64,000 nt of DNA from Glandiceps talaboti (Eukaryota; Hemichordata; Enteropneusta; Spengelidae), in NCBI RefSeq assembly GCF_964340395.1, contig NC_135550.1, forward strand, positions 14,410,408-14,474,407, in the 5' to 3' direction. Position 1 is the stretch's first letter, and every line of letters starts with the position of its first letter. The position numbers were made by a program, and so were the translations under genes. The notes below the pieces were generated by a model. That model ran no database searches. It saw only the letters and a list, made by a program, of their open reading frames with translations, and was not told the origin of the DNA. This document shows, in pieces, positions 1-12,926 of this stretch.

Positions 1-593
1 ACCCCGTCACACAACTATCATCAAAACATTACTTGTCAATACTCTTGCAACAGAACTTTGTTAATCAAAATGTGATTCCCCATTACAACAGTAACGACGT
101 ACAAAAGAACGAGTTTACAGTGACTGAGGGATGTAGATAGCTTTTCATATACCAAATGTTAAGCTTATATTCAATTGGATAGAGTATTGTGATCGGCAAG
201 TTAACGGCAATCAAGTAGCAGGCTATAATGTACATCACTGAGCTGCCTACACGGTAATCATTTTATCATACACATTTATACATGTGATTCGTATAGGGTC
301 AAAGGTCAAACATTGGGGATACTGAAATGCATGCTATCTATCTTTGACTCTTTGACTTCATTTGACTTTTGTATTTATAGCACGTAAGACACTGATTAAT
401 GGCAACAAGCAAGCACATTTCACTTTTGCCATGCGGTCATATGTAATTATCGACATACTTGTCTGCCGCTTGAGGGCGGCCATCTTTACGGCATTACGTT
501 TACCTGCATTAAACGTTCGGACTCAGAAAGCTACGTCTCCCTGGCCATGTTTATTAGTGGTGTTTCACAAATTTGTCTGAATAAAAGCACACA

Positions 594-694
594 ATGATTG
601 ACTATGTGAAACTAAAAAAGATCACGTACGAAGACAAACTCGGGTCCGATGGGTTTGTAAAAGTGTGGAAATCATGGAACAGCCAAGTCACCAG
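594..694 (+). CDS. Orphan exon candidate, protein-kinase N-lobe-like
   Basis: ATG at 594 opens a frame reading MIDYVKLKKITYEDKLGSDG and then FVKVWKSWNSQVTR, up to an AG|GTACTT donor after 694. The KLGSDGFVKVWK segment resembles a kinase glycine-rich loop (LGxGGFGxVxK), with the third glycine replaced by valine. An in-frame stop precedes the ATG, so it would be a first exon. I could not find a following kinase exon in the next 12 kb. It could be a relic or chance. Confidence 0.25.
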
Positions 695-2233
695 GTACTT
701 CAAATTAAGATAACCCTTGAGCACATCTCGGTCCGTATATCTAGTCGGCCATCTGAAGAACGATGGCCTACGTACTGCATGTGATAACGTTCTTCGATGG
801 AGGGTATCGCAACGAGTGCGACGTATCTGTTGATGTTATTAGTGCTAGAGGGTTTAATACTTAATAATCTCTTACGTACAGCGCTATACAGTGATTTAGG
901 AGGTTCATATAATATTTACAACTAAATTTGTATCTTTGGAATACTATTCTCTGAAAGTACTCGAGTAATTCTCCGAAAATGGACATTTATATCATTTTTA
1001 TTGTCCGTGTTAGTAGAACTTGACAGGCTCGTGAGCGATTGCACGGAATTGTCATCTGAAAGTGATTGCTTCGAATGCACCATTATCTTCTGTGGATTGA
1101 TAATTTCGCGTGCCTAGATCGCCTATCTCAAGGAGTGTGCGCAAAGGAGCAAGCGTCCGTGGGTGTTTTCTCATTATGGACATCATGATCAAATTAGTAA
1201 TTTTTCATCTCGTTTCGACTTAATTAGGTCTCTTACTCTTTGGGGAGATTTTCGAAGGGCTGGAAATACGAATGTATATACAAACCACCAAACTCATTTA
1301 GACCTAAACGATTTAACATTCAACAAACGACTTCTAACTACCCAATGGCATATATATATATGTACATACAACGCCAACAAATACACTGCTCGTCATGCAA
1401 ACTCCGAAGTACAATGAGAATGCAAGATAAAAAAACACACACAAGAGAAAACTAGCAAAACGTTCAGGCGTCGAAATCGTGCTTAGGTGAAATTTTAGGC
1501 AGTCACTCACATGGAATGTTACACTAGTTTCAAAAAGAAAAGACCCCAGAAAATCCTGCAGGTACAAATAGTATGATACCATGCTGTAAAAAAGAATGCA
1601 AATTGTGGGTCTCTGCTGTTTATAAACTAGAAGTGAATGCGAAGCCTTTGAAATAGCGATTGAAAAACCCAGACTGCTTGTGACGCCATTTGGGTTAAGA
1701 ATTTGAAAGACTTCGATACAAACATTCAGAAACCAAATCTAAAAGATGAAAACGAGCGCAATATCAGTATTATTAAGATATTGGTATAAAGCGTAGACAA
1801 TTTTTCAAAATGGTGATGCGAAAACAGACATTAGCAGATGCACAGAATTTATGTAAATATATGTGAATATGGCATATGGACGTAGCGTGGCAAATCAATC
1901 TCTTGAGGTTTTCCAGGTCAAACAAATACTATTATGTATGCCTATTCGGCAAAATTCGATCACAGAGCGAAAATCCTGAGAGGAATGCTCACTCAGGCAC
2001 CAAAAAAAAGTAATGTGTTTGGAACATGTGCGGTACAAAGTACTGGTATTATCATTTCCATGATTGTGTATGATCTTTTTTTTCGAAAAAAAAACAACCC
2101 GCAATGATATCAAGTTAGATTTTCATGAATATTCAAATTGCCATCAGACCATTTTGAGTACTCCTTTAGTCCTGCGCTGTTTGCCAATATATACAAATTT
2201 AATATCATATATATATTTTTCAATACATACATG

Positions 2234-2238
<5 letters not shown>

Positions 2239-2296
<58 letters not shown>

Positions 2297-2321
2297 GCAC
2301 GCACGCACACACACACACACA
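2239..2321 (+). repeat. (AC)n microsatellite with CGCA interruption
   Basis: Pure AC dinucleotides, then ACGC units near 2,292-2,308, then AC again. Long open frames across it are repeat artefacts. Confidence 0.99.
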
Positions 2322-2589
2322 ATCAGTATTTCTGTCAGACAGAAAGACGGCCAGCACTATATACTTTTGATGTGTTGTCAGAGATAGGCGAAGACCTTGA
2401 AGTGTCCAGTAGAACTTTGCTTAGATACGCACGTGTAATGTAATGTAGAGGCGCGATATGTAATCCGAATCCTTATAATACACTTCCTGCATGATTACTT
2501 CTGCAATCAAATGTCGCCAATACAACTTCACGGACAAAAAGATGAGCACGTTTTGCCTTCTGTAAGGGAAGGTTATGTAGCAGTTATAG

Positions 2590-2590
2590 C

Positions 2591-2650
<60 letters not shown>
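2590..2650 (+). repeat. (CTGT)n tetranucleotide microsatellite
   Basis: About 15 uninterrupted CTGT units. Confidence 0.98.
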
Positions 2651-2656
<6 letters not shown>

Positions 2657-4771
2657 AATCGATATCACAAAGAGTACAGCATCGATAGTAGCTCAGTACA
2701 ACAAACTGTTTAAAATTTCACTGTTATTAAGACCCATTCTCAGTTCAAATCAAAGGAAAAATGAGGGAGTCCACTATACAAACTTTTAAAATTAAGATCA
2801 ACTTGACACTCAAAATAAAGCCATTTTAGGATAAAATATGGCCGCCAAGTTGTGTATTGATTTTATGGGGAAATAAAAGATTTTCGCTTTTCTTGAAAAC
2901 AAGAATGTAAACCCCCATATTTCTTTTCTTAACTCAAAAGAACCAGGAATAAGTATGGCAAAGTTTGGAGAGGATTTAAGAACACTGAGGGGAAATTGGT
3001 CCTTGATGCGTGAGGAGTAATCTACCTTGCATGATGGTCCGGAGTCGGGGGCGAAGTGGATAGTTAAACTAACTGTGAGCAATGTGAATTATTTAACACA
3101 GCAGCACTAGTGATAACATGAGTAGATTTAAGCCCTGGGAGCAACTGTACAGTTACAGTGGGCTTCACACAACCGTCCAACTTGAACGCATTTGGCGCTA
3201 CAGCTAAAACGTACGAATGATACTAGTACTGGGATTGGGAGCCGTCTTTCTGTCAGGCATAGCGTTTCTTGACGTCAATCCGGCGCTGCCCATCAATGAA
3301 AAGAAATGGTTTGAGTTCCAGTGGTTTTCAAACATTCAATTAATGTTTGGTCATCACTTCTTCCACTAATGGATATCCCCTGAATGATTCATCTCCAAGG
3401 TGTACTTTTAATGCATTTTTTGGATGTGTTCTGTGGGTGGTGTGCACGGGTGGTATTTGTAGTATTCTCGTCTAAAAAGTTAAGGTTATCATTCAATCTA
3501 GTAGTCTAGTTCCTATACGACGCGTTACGATTACTAACATCATCTCCACGGAAATTGACCGAATTGTTTGTATAGGCTCTGATATCCCTTATTTTAAAGT
3601 ACTTTATCCTTAACGGCTCGGCGTGTATGCGCAATTTCACAATGATAGATTTTTATGGATTTTACTCAGTAAAAGGAGTCTTCAGTAATTACAGGGGGAG
3701 GTCTGAGGGAAATCGGGTTCGGGTTGTTGCGTAAAATATTACCCTCCTCCCCCGATTCCATCGTGCTAAAAAGTAACCATAAATTTTCTTTCTATAAAAC
3801 ATGACCCTCCTTCGTTAAAAATATTTGTAAAATACATGTTTTAAATGCTGTCAGACAGAAAAGGACACTAGTCTAGTCCCAAAATCAGTGGTTAAACCAC
3901 CGCTGCAACCACGCTGAAAGTCTTAAAAGGGTATTGGTTATTTCCTAACTACTGCCACTGTAGAGAATTTGTGTGAGATCGATACTGTATTAATCAATAC
4001 CTGTGTTTGGCTCCCATTGGCTGAGGTGAATTACAACAAATACTAGATAGGTACACTCCCGATATTGTCGGGACCAAGGTGAACATCTCCACAATATTAT
4101 CCCTAATATCTTACCCACCTTTTCCCATTCTACTCTTGTAAGACCTACTGTGACTTCTCTCCTCACATCACACCTGATAATTAATTCATTACATGGTTGT
4201 CACCAGTGATTTGATTGACATGGTCTGATATTACGGTACCGAACTTTAACACTAACCTTCACCCTACCCCAACCGTACGCTACCCCGAACCGAAGTGGCA
4301 TCAGTGGGATGCCAAATTCCCTCATAACATGTAAAAGTAGACAATATAATGAGTCAAAGTAAAATGTGACCCCTCCCCTTATCCCATTTTCAAAAATATG
4401 GCTCTTCAAAGAGAACCTATGTGTAAAATGTGACCCCCTAATTCCCCACCCCCTTGTAATTACTGAAGGCTCCCTAACTTTATTTGTATATGTGATGCAA
4501 GTGTGAACAATAGTCGTGCCAGGCAGACTAATGAACAAGCCTGTTGGCTTAAGCTTGCTAATGAAGTGCTTCACTTCAGCTCAGAATGGGGGTTAAAAAA
4601 AGAGGATACATTTGAAACCGGATGAGCTTGAAATGCGCACAACGTACAAACTCAATCACTTCCCATGTCTGCAAGAAGCAGTATTGCAAAAAATATTTTA
4701 ACGAAATAAAGGTCCAGCAGATTTTACAATAGTACATATTCAAAGTACAGTAGATTTTACAATAGTACATA

Positions 4772-5095
4772 TTAAAAGTCCGATATTTGTTGCTGAGCTA
4801 ATCTACTAACAGGTAACGTCAGATTTACTGTCCCTGTCTTCATCTTTCCACGTTTTGATTGCCAAATAACTAGCTCTCTCACTACTTGCTCACTTCTGTA
4901 ACAATAACCAGCAAATTGGGTCCACCTGTGGCTTAGTGTTTCCATGTACCAGTCTTTGTTTGTCACATGTTGTGACCGGAAAATGTTGAGTGCTTCACGT
5001 AGTAGTTGTATGTAACATCCGTCCAATCGTTCTTGTATACTTTTTTTGTGGTGATTGATCATGCATGTTTTTGCGTCATAAATTAACTGATTCAA
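4772..5095 (-). CDS. Uncharacterised open frame, possible exon
   Basis: A ~107-codon minus-strand frame ending SRLAQQQISDF, with a balanced, non-repetitive composition (for example WYMETLSHRWTQFAGYCYR). There is no ATG at its 5' end, and a TTTTACAG acceptor-like site lies just upstream, so an exon is conceivable. I do not recognise a family. Confidence 0.2.
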   Translation of the reverse strand: MNQLIYDAKTCMINHHKKSIQERLDGCYIQLLREALNIFRSQHVTNKDWYMETLSHRWTQFAGYCYRSEQVVRELVIWQSKRGKMKTGTVNLTLPVSRLAQQQISDF

Positions 5096-5901
5096 CTACT
5101 GCTCTGTAAAATCTATTGTTAATTATTTTCCTGCACAGGTGCAGTCATAGTATTGCGTATTGAAAAAAAAAACGGTTGAAGTATACAGGAAATACAATTG
5201 AATAAGTATAGGGTGGTGCTCAGACCACTATTATACGCTCTATAGTGGTTCTGAGGGTGGTGTTAATTGACTCATCTTGCATTGCGCTCTCTAGCTATAG
5301 CTTGCATATTGTATCTTTTCACACCCCTTGCTATTCACACATTATGTACCTATATGAAGATTGCCAAGAAGTCCGGTTGATTCCGAAAGACAGTCCACAG
5401 CCCTTGAGATAAGTCTCGACTGTCGACGACTGTGGCACAAAGAAAGTCCACAGTATGGGGTTTTGTTTAAAGATCTACTAATAATTGAGATGTTAGTAAT
5501 ATGCATATGCATGATGCCAAGAAAGCGTCACTATACGAAATTATCACGGTTTTCTTGCCGAGCTTACTTTCCTGGTGAAATTGTCACTGTCTAGTCTAGT
5601 TCCTATACATTACCATTTACACATCCACTCACAGTATAGTCAAAGTTGTTACTCTAGAAGTTTAGTTATATAAAACCACGTTGGCATCCAGACTGGTCAC
5701 AGTCGAGCAGCATATCTGCGTCGAACCAAATATTGACGAAACAAGAGCAGTGAAAACCGTGACGATATGAACATGACGCCTATATGACATGTCATTAGGA
5801 ACGCGATAACAACCCCTCATGCCATTTTAGCACTGTCGAGACGTTTTGACGCAGGAAGTGGAACAACTTCAAAGTTTGAGCGTGTCATGTCAATCATGAT
5901 A

Positions 5902-5904
<3 letters not shown>

Positions 5905-5966
<62 letters not shown>
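5905..5966 (+). repeat. (TG)n microsatellite
   Basis: About 31 perfect TG units. Confidence 0.98.
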
Positions 5967-5970
<4 letters not shown>

Positions 5971-6160
5971 TATCAATGTACTGTAAAAAGTTACTTGGAC
6001 CCATATGCTAGGCGTGGGTTTTTGTTTGTGCGAATCGTAGGAAGATATTAGTATGAACGTGGGAAGTTGAATATTCCACTGAGCCGGAAGGAAAATTAAA
6101 ATAATTTACGTTGATCAATAATATACCGGTGACTTTTAAATGACAATCACTTGAAACATA

Positions 6161-6274
6161 GCCTGTTTACGGCGCTGTCGAGATACATCGTTAGCTGGTC
6201 ATACCTCCTAGCCTTCGTATTCTCCAAGGAGGTATGATCAGCTAACAAAGTATTTCGACAGCGCAGTAAACAGA
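6161..6274. repeat. Imperfect hairpin, ~48-bp arms (MITE-like)
   Basis: The left arm (6,161-6,209, GCCTGTTTAC...ATACCTCCT) is the reverse complement of 6,227-6,274 with a few mismatches, separated by ~17 bp. Size and structure fit a small foldback element. No clear target-site duplication. Confidence 0.75.
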
Positions 6275-6638
6275 CTACTAGAAACATTAAACCAAGTGAC
6301 ATGGCGATACAGAAGTGCAGGCCGTAGTGTGTCCGTTGTCATGACAACATTCGTACTTAGGGGTACTTCAATATCGACCTCATAGAATCCCATTTAAAAT
6401 ACCAACTATGTTACTGAGCTCATCCGTTGTGTCCCAGACCACTACATTTAGTGGTCTGAGGTTGTGTTGAATTCTAATCAAACTTCTTGAGAAAGCCCGC
6501 CTAGGTGCCGCATCTAGTTGACAACTAAAGCAATTGTTGTTCTCATTTTATTCAGATGCTAGTAGTATAGCTTATCCACTGCCTAGTAGATGTAGTTTCA
6601 ATATCGAAGGAACGATTCTGCCTAAAGATGGCGGCGGC

Positions 6639-6695
<57 letters not shown>
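6639..6695 (+). repeat. (GAT)n microsatellite next to a GATGGCGGCGGC motif
   Basis: About 19 GAT units. Just upstream, AAGATGGCGGCGGCG matches a YY1-type core, but no gene follows that I can identify. Confidence 0.95.
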
Positions 6696-8821
6696 ATACT
6701 ATAACAAATTCATAAAATAACAGTTTGTGTGACTTTCTCCTGTAGTCGTATGTCAAAAATGATGCACATATCGGATCGTTCAAGACCCTGTAACATCACA
6801 ACATGAGTAAGCTATTTGCTCATTCCCCTCCAAAATTGTCCGCTCTCTGGAAAATAAAGTTACAGGTTTTTGCAAGAACAGCTTCGTTGACTGCACTTGT
6901 CTGTATATGATAGATGAGTACATAGAAACAAAACTAAGATATAGAGGAAGACGGTATCGATCGTACAGTAAACAATTTATTTTATATTGTCCTGGTCAAT
7001 CAAACGTTTATTAATCTATCGTAATGTTGTAGGCTATACTAGACTTTACAGGTTCGCTCAGTGCTTGATCAGCAGTTGAAATAACGTGAAAGGTGCCTAT
7101 AGGTGGCGCTATACATCGAAGATTGTCCGTCTGTCTCATGAAAAGACGAAAGCAAAATTATCAATAACCATAACTGTAAAAAACAAAAAAAAAGTAACTA
7201 TGGCAACAGTTTACAATGACAGCAACAAGATAATATGTAAAACAGTTGCAAAAGTTACAAAAGATAGATAGTGATGATTTAATACAGCTCTACATTTCTA
7301 CGGAAAAAAATTACATTCCAACAAACAACTAAAATATACATTAATTTATTTAACATAATCACGGTGCGTCCAATGTGGCATGTGGAAATAAGAGATGGGG
7401 GGGGGGGTGAAGTACGTTTGTGAATATCAGTCATCGTTATGAGCCGTGATATTAGTAGGAAATACAAATCGGATATACTAACACACCTCGTGTTATTTCC
7501 TATACTGACATCTAACATCTCATACACTTTATCAGTAGTCAGAAATAGACAATAAGAATACACCAGCTGTTCTGTAGCTACCCAGGCTATATAATAAATG
7601 GAAAAAAACGGTACAAAGGTATATTTTACACATGCACCGGCTGCAACTCGAGTATTATATTTTTTTCAATCAGACAACCAACAATATAGTCACTGAAAAT
7701 TGTTTAAAACACCAGTAATTAGACACTCTACATATTAATTAGGAGTTAGTTTTATCCATATCATGTAGGACACTGTTAAGTTCGTGATCACATTTGGGGT
7801 GCGGGCCCAAAAATACATTCGATTGGATTTATTTTACCATTGTGTACAGCCACACACACAAGTTTACTTATAGATGATTCTATACACCCATGGTGTACAA
7901 TGTTACGAATGAGTCATTTAAACTAAGTAGTTTTTAAAAAATAAACAAACTTAATTTGCAGCTAGTTCAGCTTTAATATCTGTTAGGATTGCCGAGTGGC
8001 AAAAAACCAAAACAAATGCCTTTGCCACGCTGTTAATAAGAAGAGTGTCGTTCAGTTTGACTCTACCGAACAATGCAATAGGTTTTCCTCAGGTACTCCG
8101 GTTTATATAGTCCATATAAAAAAGTGCACGGGACACGAAATCGCCGTGGCTCGCCTGCATTTTCTGTTGGGATGTACGTCACAATCACTTGCTGATTCGA
8201 CTCCTTTTCGCAGCGACAATCATCACTTCAAGTTGATTTTGTACATGCGCATTCTCATTTTTAAATAAGTACCGAAATCATCAAAACATGGAAATGTGTT
8301 CACACCATTTCAACAAAAGTGCGAGAAAAAAATGCCCTCAAGACAGCAACATTGAAGACACGGTAATTTCTAGAGGCAATACATAATTGTATAGTGTGAA
8401 TAATGTATCGATGGAATATGTGAATGCTTTTAGATCTCATTTCGTTGACTGAAATTGTACCAAATTGTACCAAAATCGTTATACGTAGTCACGTACTCTT
8501 CTTTTAGATCATACACAGAAATATCTGGGACTATTGTCAATCTGTGATTTTTGAACAGTCAAATTCAGATGATTTTTATGTACCAATAAGATAACTTTTC
8601 CCCAAAGGACTATTATAGAAAATATTATTCAAATTTTGCACGTTTGATCCAGAATTCACTACATGACATATCTACAAGGACGCAGAGAGGTCAAACATTT
8701 ACGATAAAGTTCCAAAACAACTGAATCCACGCACATGCACAACGACAGTATTTCAGAAACTAAGAGTTTTTTTAAGTAGCGATTGAATGTTGCGACATGA
8801 GAAGATTGGATGATTGCATAT

Positions 8822-8868
8822 TACTGCCACCATAGACAGTGGAAACTCTATTGTCTATGGTGGCAGTA
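8822..8868. repeat. Perfect 17-bp-stem hairpin
   Basis: TACTGCCACCATAGACA and its exact reverse complement are separated by 13 bases. Confidence 0.9.
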
Positions 8869-9203
8869 TGTAGTATTGGTATGCAGTGAGACGAGGTATG
8901 AAGAACGACTGGTGAGGAATCAATATATCGCATACTTATAATCTACTCAAGTTGAAATCTAAAGAAATTGCAGACAAGCGCTTCTTTTCTGGAAAATGTG
9001 TGTTTTTCACATCCTGGCAGTCTGAGGGTGAGGGACAACAAGTGTGGGTTCAATTTACGGCAAGTTTCGACGGTGCCGTAAAAGAGGCCGTGGTTTGCGA
9101 CGATGTATTCCACCCCAGTCAACTGTGGGTGAGAGCAGACCACTTGTTTGGTTCGTCCTGTGTAGGGTCTATGGTCCTTGTCTGTGTTTGGCTGTATGAG
9201 ATT

Positions 9204-9360
9204 GATTTAAAGGCCAGGATTTCAATCCCAGCTTCTCTCATTAGTGTTATCTTATCATTGGAGCCATGAGGATTACAGAGCATTATTCTTTTGTTCTGAA
9301 CCAACTTTTTCTATAACTCTGCCAGACAACTGTTTTTCACACCTAATGTTTAATCCTTTT
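9204..9360 (+). repeat. Diverged copy of part of the 1.1-kb inverted-repeat arm
   Basis: Shares ordered blocks with 58,428-58,570, for example TTTAAAGGCCA, GATTTCAATC, CATTAGTGTT, CTTATCA, TTTTTCTATAA, CTGCCAGACAACT. This shows the arm contains an interspersed repeat found elsewhere in the window. Confidence 0.75.
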
Positions 9361-10110
9361 TCAAAGTGGGTTTTCAATCTCACCTTTCAAACCTCAGGCC
9401 CCTATATCATCAGACCACTATCGAGAATTATAGAGAATTCTCTATAGTGGTCCGAGATATCATATTCTGAGTATAGAGTGACTGTTTCCTTATACAGAAA
9501 GTCGCTAGCCTCCATATCATGAACCATAGACCCTACGTGGATGAACAGACTGTGAACATGACATTAGCCACGGTCGTTCATATAGCCTACTTTCATGTAG
9601 GGTCTATTGATGAAGAAACTGATGACCCAGTCATGGCATAGACCATAGACAAGTAAGAAACTTACTTTGCCTGTGCATATGGAAAAGGATGTTACCAGCT
9701 GGTTACTATATATACAAAAGCGGGAAGTCGAAAAGACAAAGACTCGATAAAATGGACGGCTTTGGTCTTGCAACACCTTCCACCCTTCCTGTTAACAAGC
9801 TGTTCTGGAATTCCATGATCTTCCATGGAAAACCAGGATGTTCATAAACCGAACAGATGGGGATTACGTGTTGACCCGCCACCCACGATAGTTCCATGCC
9901 GAGTTTGACACCGTGTTAGTAGTGGTTTGTGGGTTATAGTTTTATACTTCCATGGCTGTACCAAGCACTGTGTGCACAGTAGAACTGGAAATATAGGGGG
10001 GTGACTTGCGATAGCCTACAATACTAGTGTCTTACATTAGCTAACTAAATTTGAGGAAATAGAAGAGCTGTCACCCCTTTCCCTCCCCTCCCCCTCTCTC
10101 TCTGGTGAAG

Positions 10111-10147
10111 CTTGGAGGAATTATACTGTCAGTATAATTCCTCCAAG
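10111..10147. repeat. 37-nt near-perfect palindrome
   Basis: CTTGGAGGAATTATACT and its reverse complement are separated by only three bases (GTC). Confidence 0.92.
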
Positions 10148-11813
10148 GGTGAAGCATCATTAAGTTAATTGCCATGATTTTTTAATTTATTTTTATAACA
10201 GTATTCTAGAGAGGTTGCGCGATGCAGGGTCGGTTAAAATAATTTTCACGGTTCCCTACGAAACAAATACAGCCACAGACCATACGTCTATGGTACAACT
10301 ACGATAAAACCAGCCTTACACTTGATTGTTTCAACTCTAAGTAGGTAAAATGATAGTCTTGCTGCTAGACGTTCGGGCTTTCTTTCGATGCTATAACTAT
10401 AAGCGAACGAAGTTCGCATGTGAGGGCTTGCTTCGGCTGTGTGTCGTATTTTATCGGAAGAACATCCGAGGGCTAGCTGATAGACTAGTAAAATGATCCT
10501 GATAAGCACTACTCGTACTACACGGATGGAGGCCTGAGGTGGTTGCATATGAAAACAGCAGCCGATGAGATGATCACGTGACTTTCAGTTTTATGCCGGT
10601 ACTCATACTATAGGCTCAGACAAAGTTTCTTCCTCAGACCACCAAACAAAGCTTGAGATAGCTGCAATAATTGTAGCGTTTTGTTGCGGTTTTGTGGGGT
10701 TTTTCGTCTGTTTTGGTGACTTTTTAAGTTTTTGTGTTTAACCCGCACCTAGGTGAGATTATACTATATACGTGGTCTCCAACGTCTATGATTATACCTC
10801 AAACCACTATTAAAAAGAATCATAGACTTTTAGTGGTCCGAGCTTATATGTGTTCTTCATTTTCTTGGTCAATGCTACTACAGACAAGTAAGGCGTAAAG
10901 GTGTTAAAATCCGCCTATTGATAAATCTAAAGGATGTACTCCATCTGTGTCCAGACTTCTTTTAGTGGTCTGTGAGGTTCTGGAAACGGATGTACGTACA
11001 CTGCCATGCATCGTCGCAAAGCACGGACTGTTTTACCACTTTTATTTCGAAGTTTAGCGGCAGAAATAACAGCTGTGATTTGCGAGAATGACTGCCATGT
11101 ATCTTGTGCCATCATAGATGTAGGGGCTTCACACTTGGAAATTACTAGTAAGTCCGATCCAGGGCTATCGGATTATTAACTCAAACCCCTAAAAGTGGTC
11201 TGAGGTAATAAGAACGCCAACGACAACTCTGAACTACACACAACGTGAAATTAACAATACTCAAGGTCATGTTGATGATGGTGTTGAAAGTGTTTCATTT
11301 TAAGGCCCTGAGAAAGACGATTAAAATATTGACGTGTTTTAGTAAAAAACAGAATCATACCTCAAGTACAATTTTATCTATCAATCACACGAATATTGTA
11401 CTAAAGCGATTTTGTCTTGGAAATGAACAATAGGGTGTTTATCCCAACTTCCCGTCCCGTACTCGATCAACAAAGGTGTTTACACCACACCACACCGGTC
11501 TTTTTCTGCTAAATTAATGGTTATTTCAGTGTCTCCTGGGAATCCCTTCTCTGCGTGCGTTTTCCCAGTACTTTCTTTTTATAGTTATTTTTTAAAGACT
11601 AGTGGTAAACATGTTTACAACACCGCATAACATTGACTATAAATTTAAATACAATCACTAGACCATTGCCATTTTGTAATGTTATTCATCTAAAAATGTC
11701 CACCTACAATAAATATATATCCTATGGGAATCTCCCATAGTAGTGGGGGTAATCGAGTCGTAGCAAAGACCCAGAGTTCAAGTTCAATAACAAGTACAGT
11801 ATAGGGATGAATA

Positions 11814-12106
11814 TAGCTCTGGATGTATACGCTACGAGAGGGGAGAAAAAGTGTCGAAACCCCGCAGCGTATACATCCAGAGCTAGGAGGGGAGAAGATG
11901 TACGTGTCGACACCCCACAGCGTATATATTCAGAGCTAGAATGAATACATAAACCTTTAATTCCATTTTTTTTTTTTAAAGTTAGCTCTGGATGTATGTG
12001 CTGCGAGGCTAGGTTCGACACGTCTTCATATCATAGCTCTGGATGTATACGCTACGAGATTTTCGACACGTCGTGTCGAACCTCGTAGCATATACACCCA
12101 GAACTA
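11814..12106. repeat. Clustered inverted repeats built on TAGCTCTGGATGTATACGCT
   Basis: At least five copies of the AGCTCTGGATGTATACGCTACGAG-type block (some starting AGCTCTGGATGTATGTG) in both orientations, alternating with GTGTCGAC-type segments, make two full hairpins (11,814-11,886 and 12,034-12,106) plus two half copies. Poly-A/T runs lie next to some blocks. It looks like a foldback element inserted repeatedly or rearranged in place. Confidence 0.85.
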
Positions 12107-12926
12107 AAAAAAAAAAAAAAAAAAAGGTGTGTAAATCGGCACAAGTACTATATCGTTTCATTCTCACTGTAATAAAGTTTCGCCCAAGCGCGATAACTTT
12201 GGCAAGTGCCAAGCTATTGTGTACGACATTCAGTCAAGCGGTATGTAAATAATATAGTATTGTTTCCGAGTATTGTTACAGTATAAATGATCACACTCAG
12301 TCCGAGGTTCACACCATACAGTATCCACGGGTGTTTTCAGCAATCAAAGTTATTGTACCGGTAGTTTTCACAGGAAGGGTGGAATGCGGTTTCCAGCTAC
12401 CACAGAGAAAAACGACAAAACTGTTGTCTGCGGCCAACCCGAGGTACCAAAATTACTCGTGAGACAGTATGCGTGAAACCCGCCAATTATTTTTCACACC
12501 TGTCGATGCTAGCCAATCAAGTTCGCGCAAAGAAAGATTAAGTCCATTCGATTTCAAAATTGAGAGGTAAGTTCGCAAATGAAGTAAAATCTTAACCACA
12601 ATTTCCGTACATAAATTATTGAATTTCTTACCACAGAAATGAAAGGGTTGGGCGTACACTATGCTTTTGTTTAGAGTAAACTGGCAATTGAAAATATGAC
12701 TTTAACAATGTCTCGTTTTTATCCGCCATTATTTTGGACATCACCCCTCTGAAGCTATGGTATAGTCCGATAAGCTTGGTCTTCAAACTTTATCGCGAGA
12801 TACTGATCTCAGAGAGAAATCCTTGCATGCGTCTAGCATCTTCCTCCCAACATACATAACTACTTGTCAGCTCTGAACAGAGTCAATCATTCCCAAGAAG
12901 AAGAACAACGACTTTAAAAAACCGCG

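Larger units (their letters stand above)
1..12926. other. Region upstream of nidogen: no defensible gene, repeat-rich
   Basis: Apart from the two weak exon candidates, I see only AT-rich sequence, microsatellites, short hairpins and a partial dispersed repeat. No LINE reverse transcriptase or tRNA motif was visible here. The nidogen promoter lacks an obvious TATA box. Confidence 0.6.

Noticed and set aside
2110-2443. Long frames on both strands across the AC microsatellite
   Set aside because: Dinucleotide repeats are open in several frames; the peptides are His-Thr or Cys-Val runs with no family resemblance.
4200-4574. 124-codon minus-strand frame
   Set aside because: Overlaps a short internal repeat (GTAAAATGTGACCCC twice), has no family resemblance and no convincing splice sites.
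8952-9269. 105-codon plus-strand frame near 9 kb
   Set aside because: Its second half lies in the dispersed repeat shared with 58.4 kb, an antisense frame is also open, and I recognise no domain.
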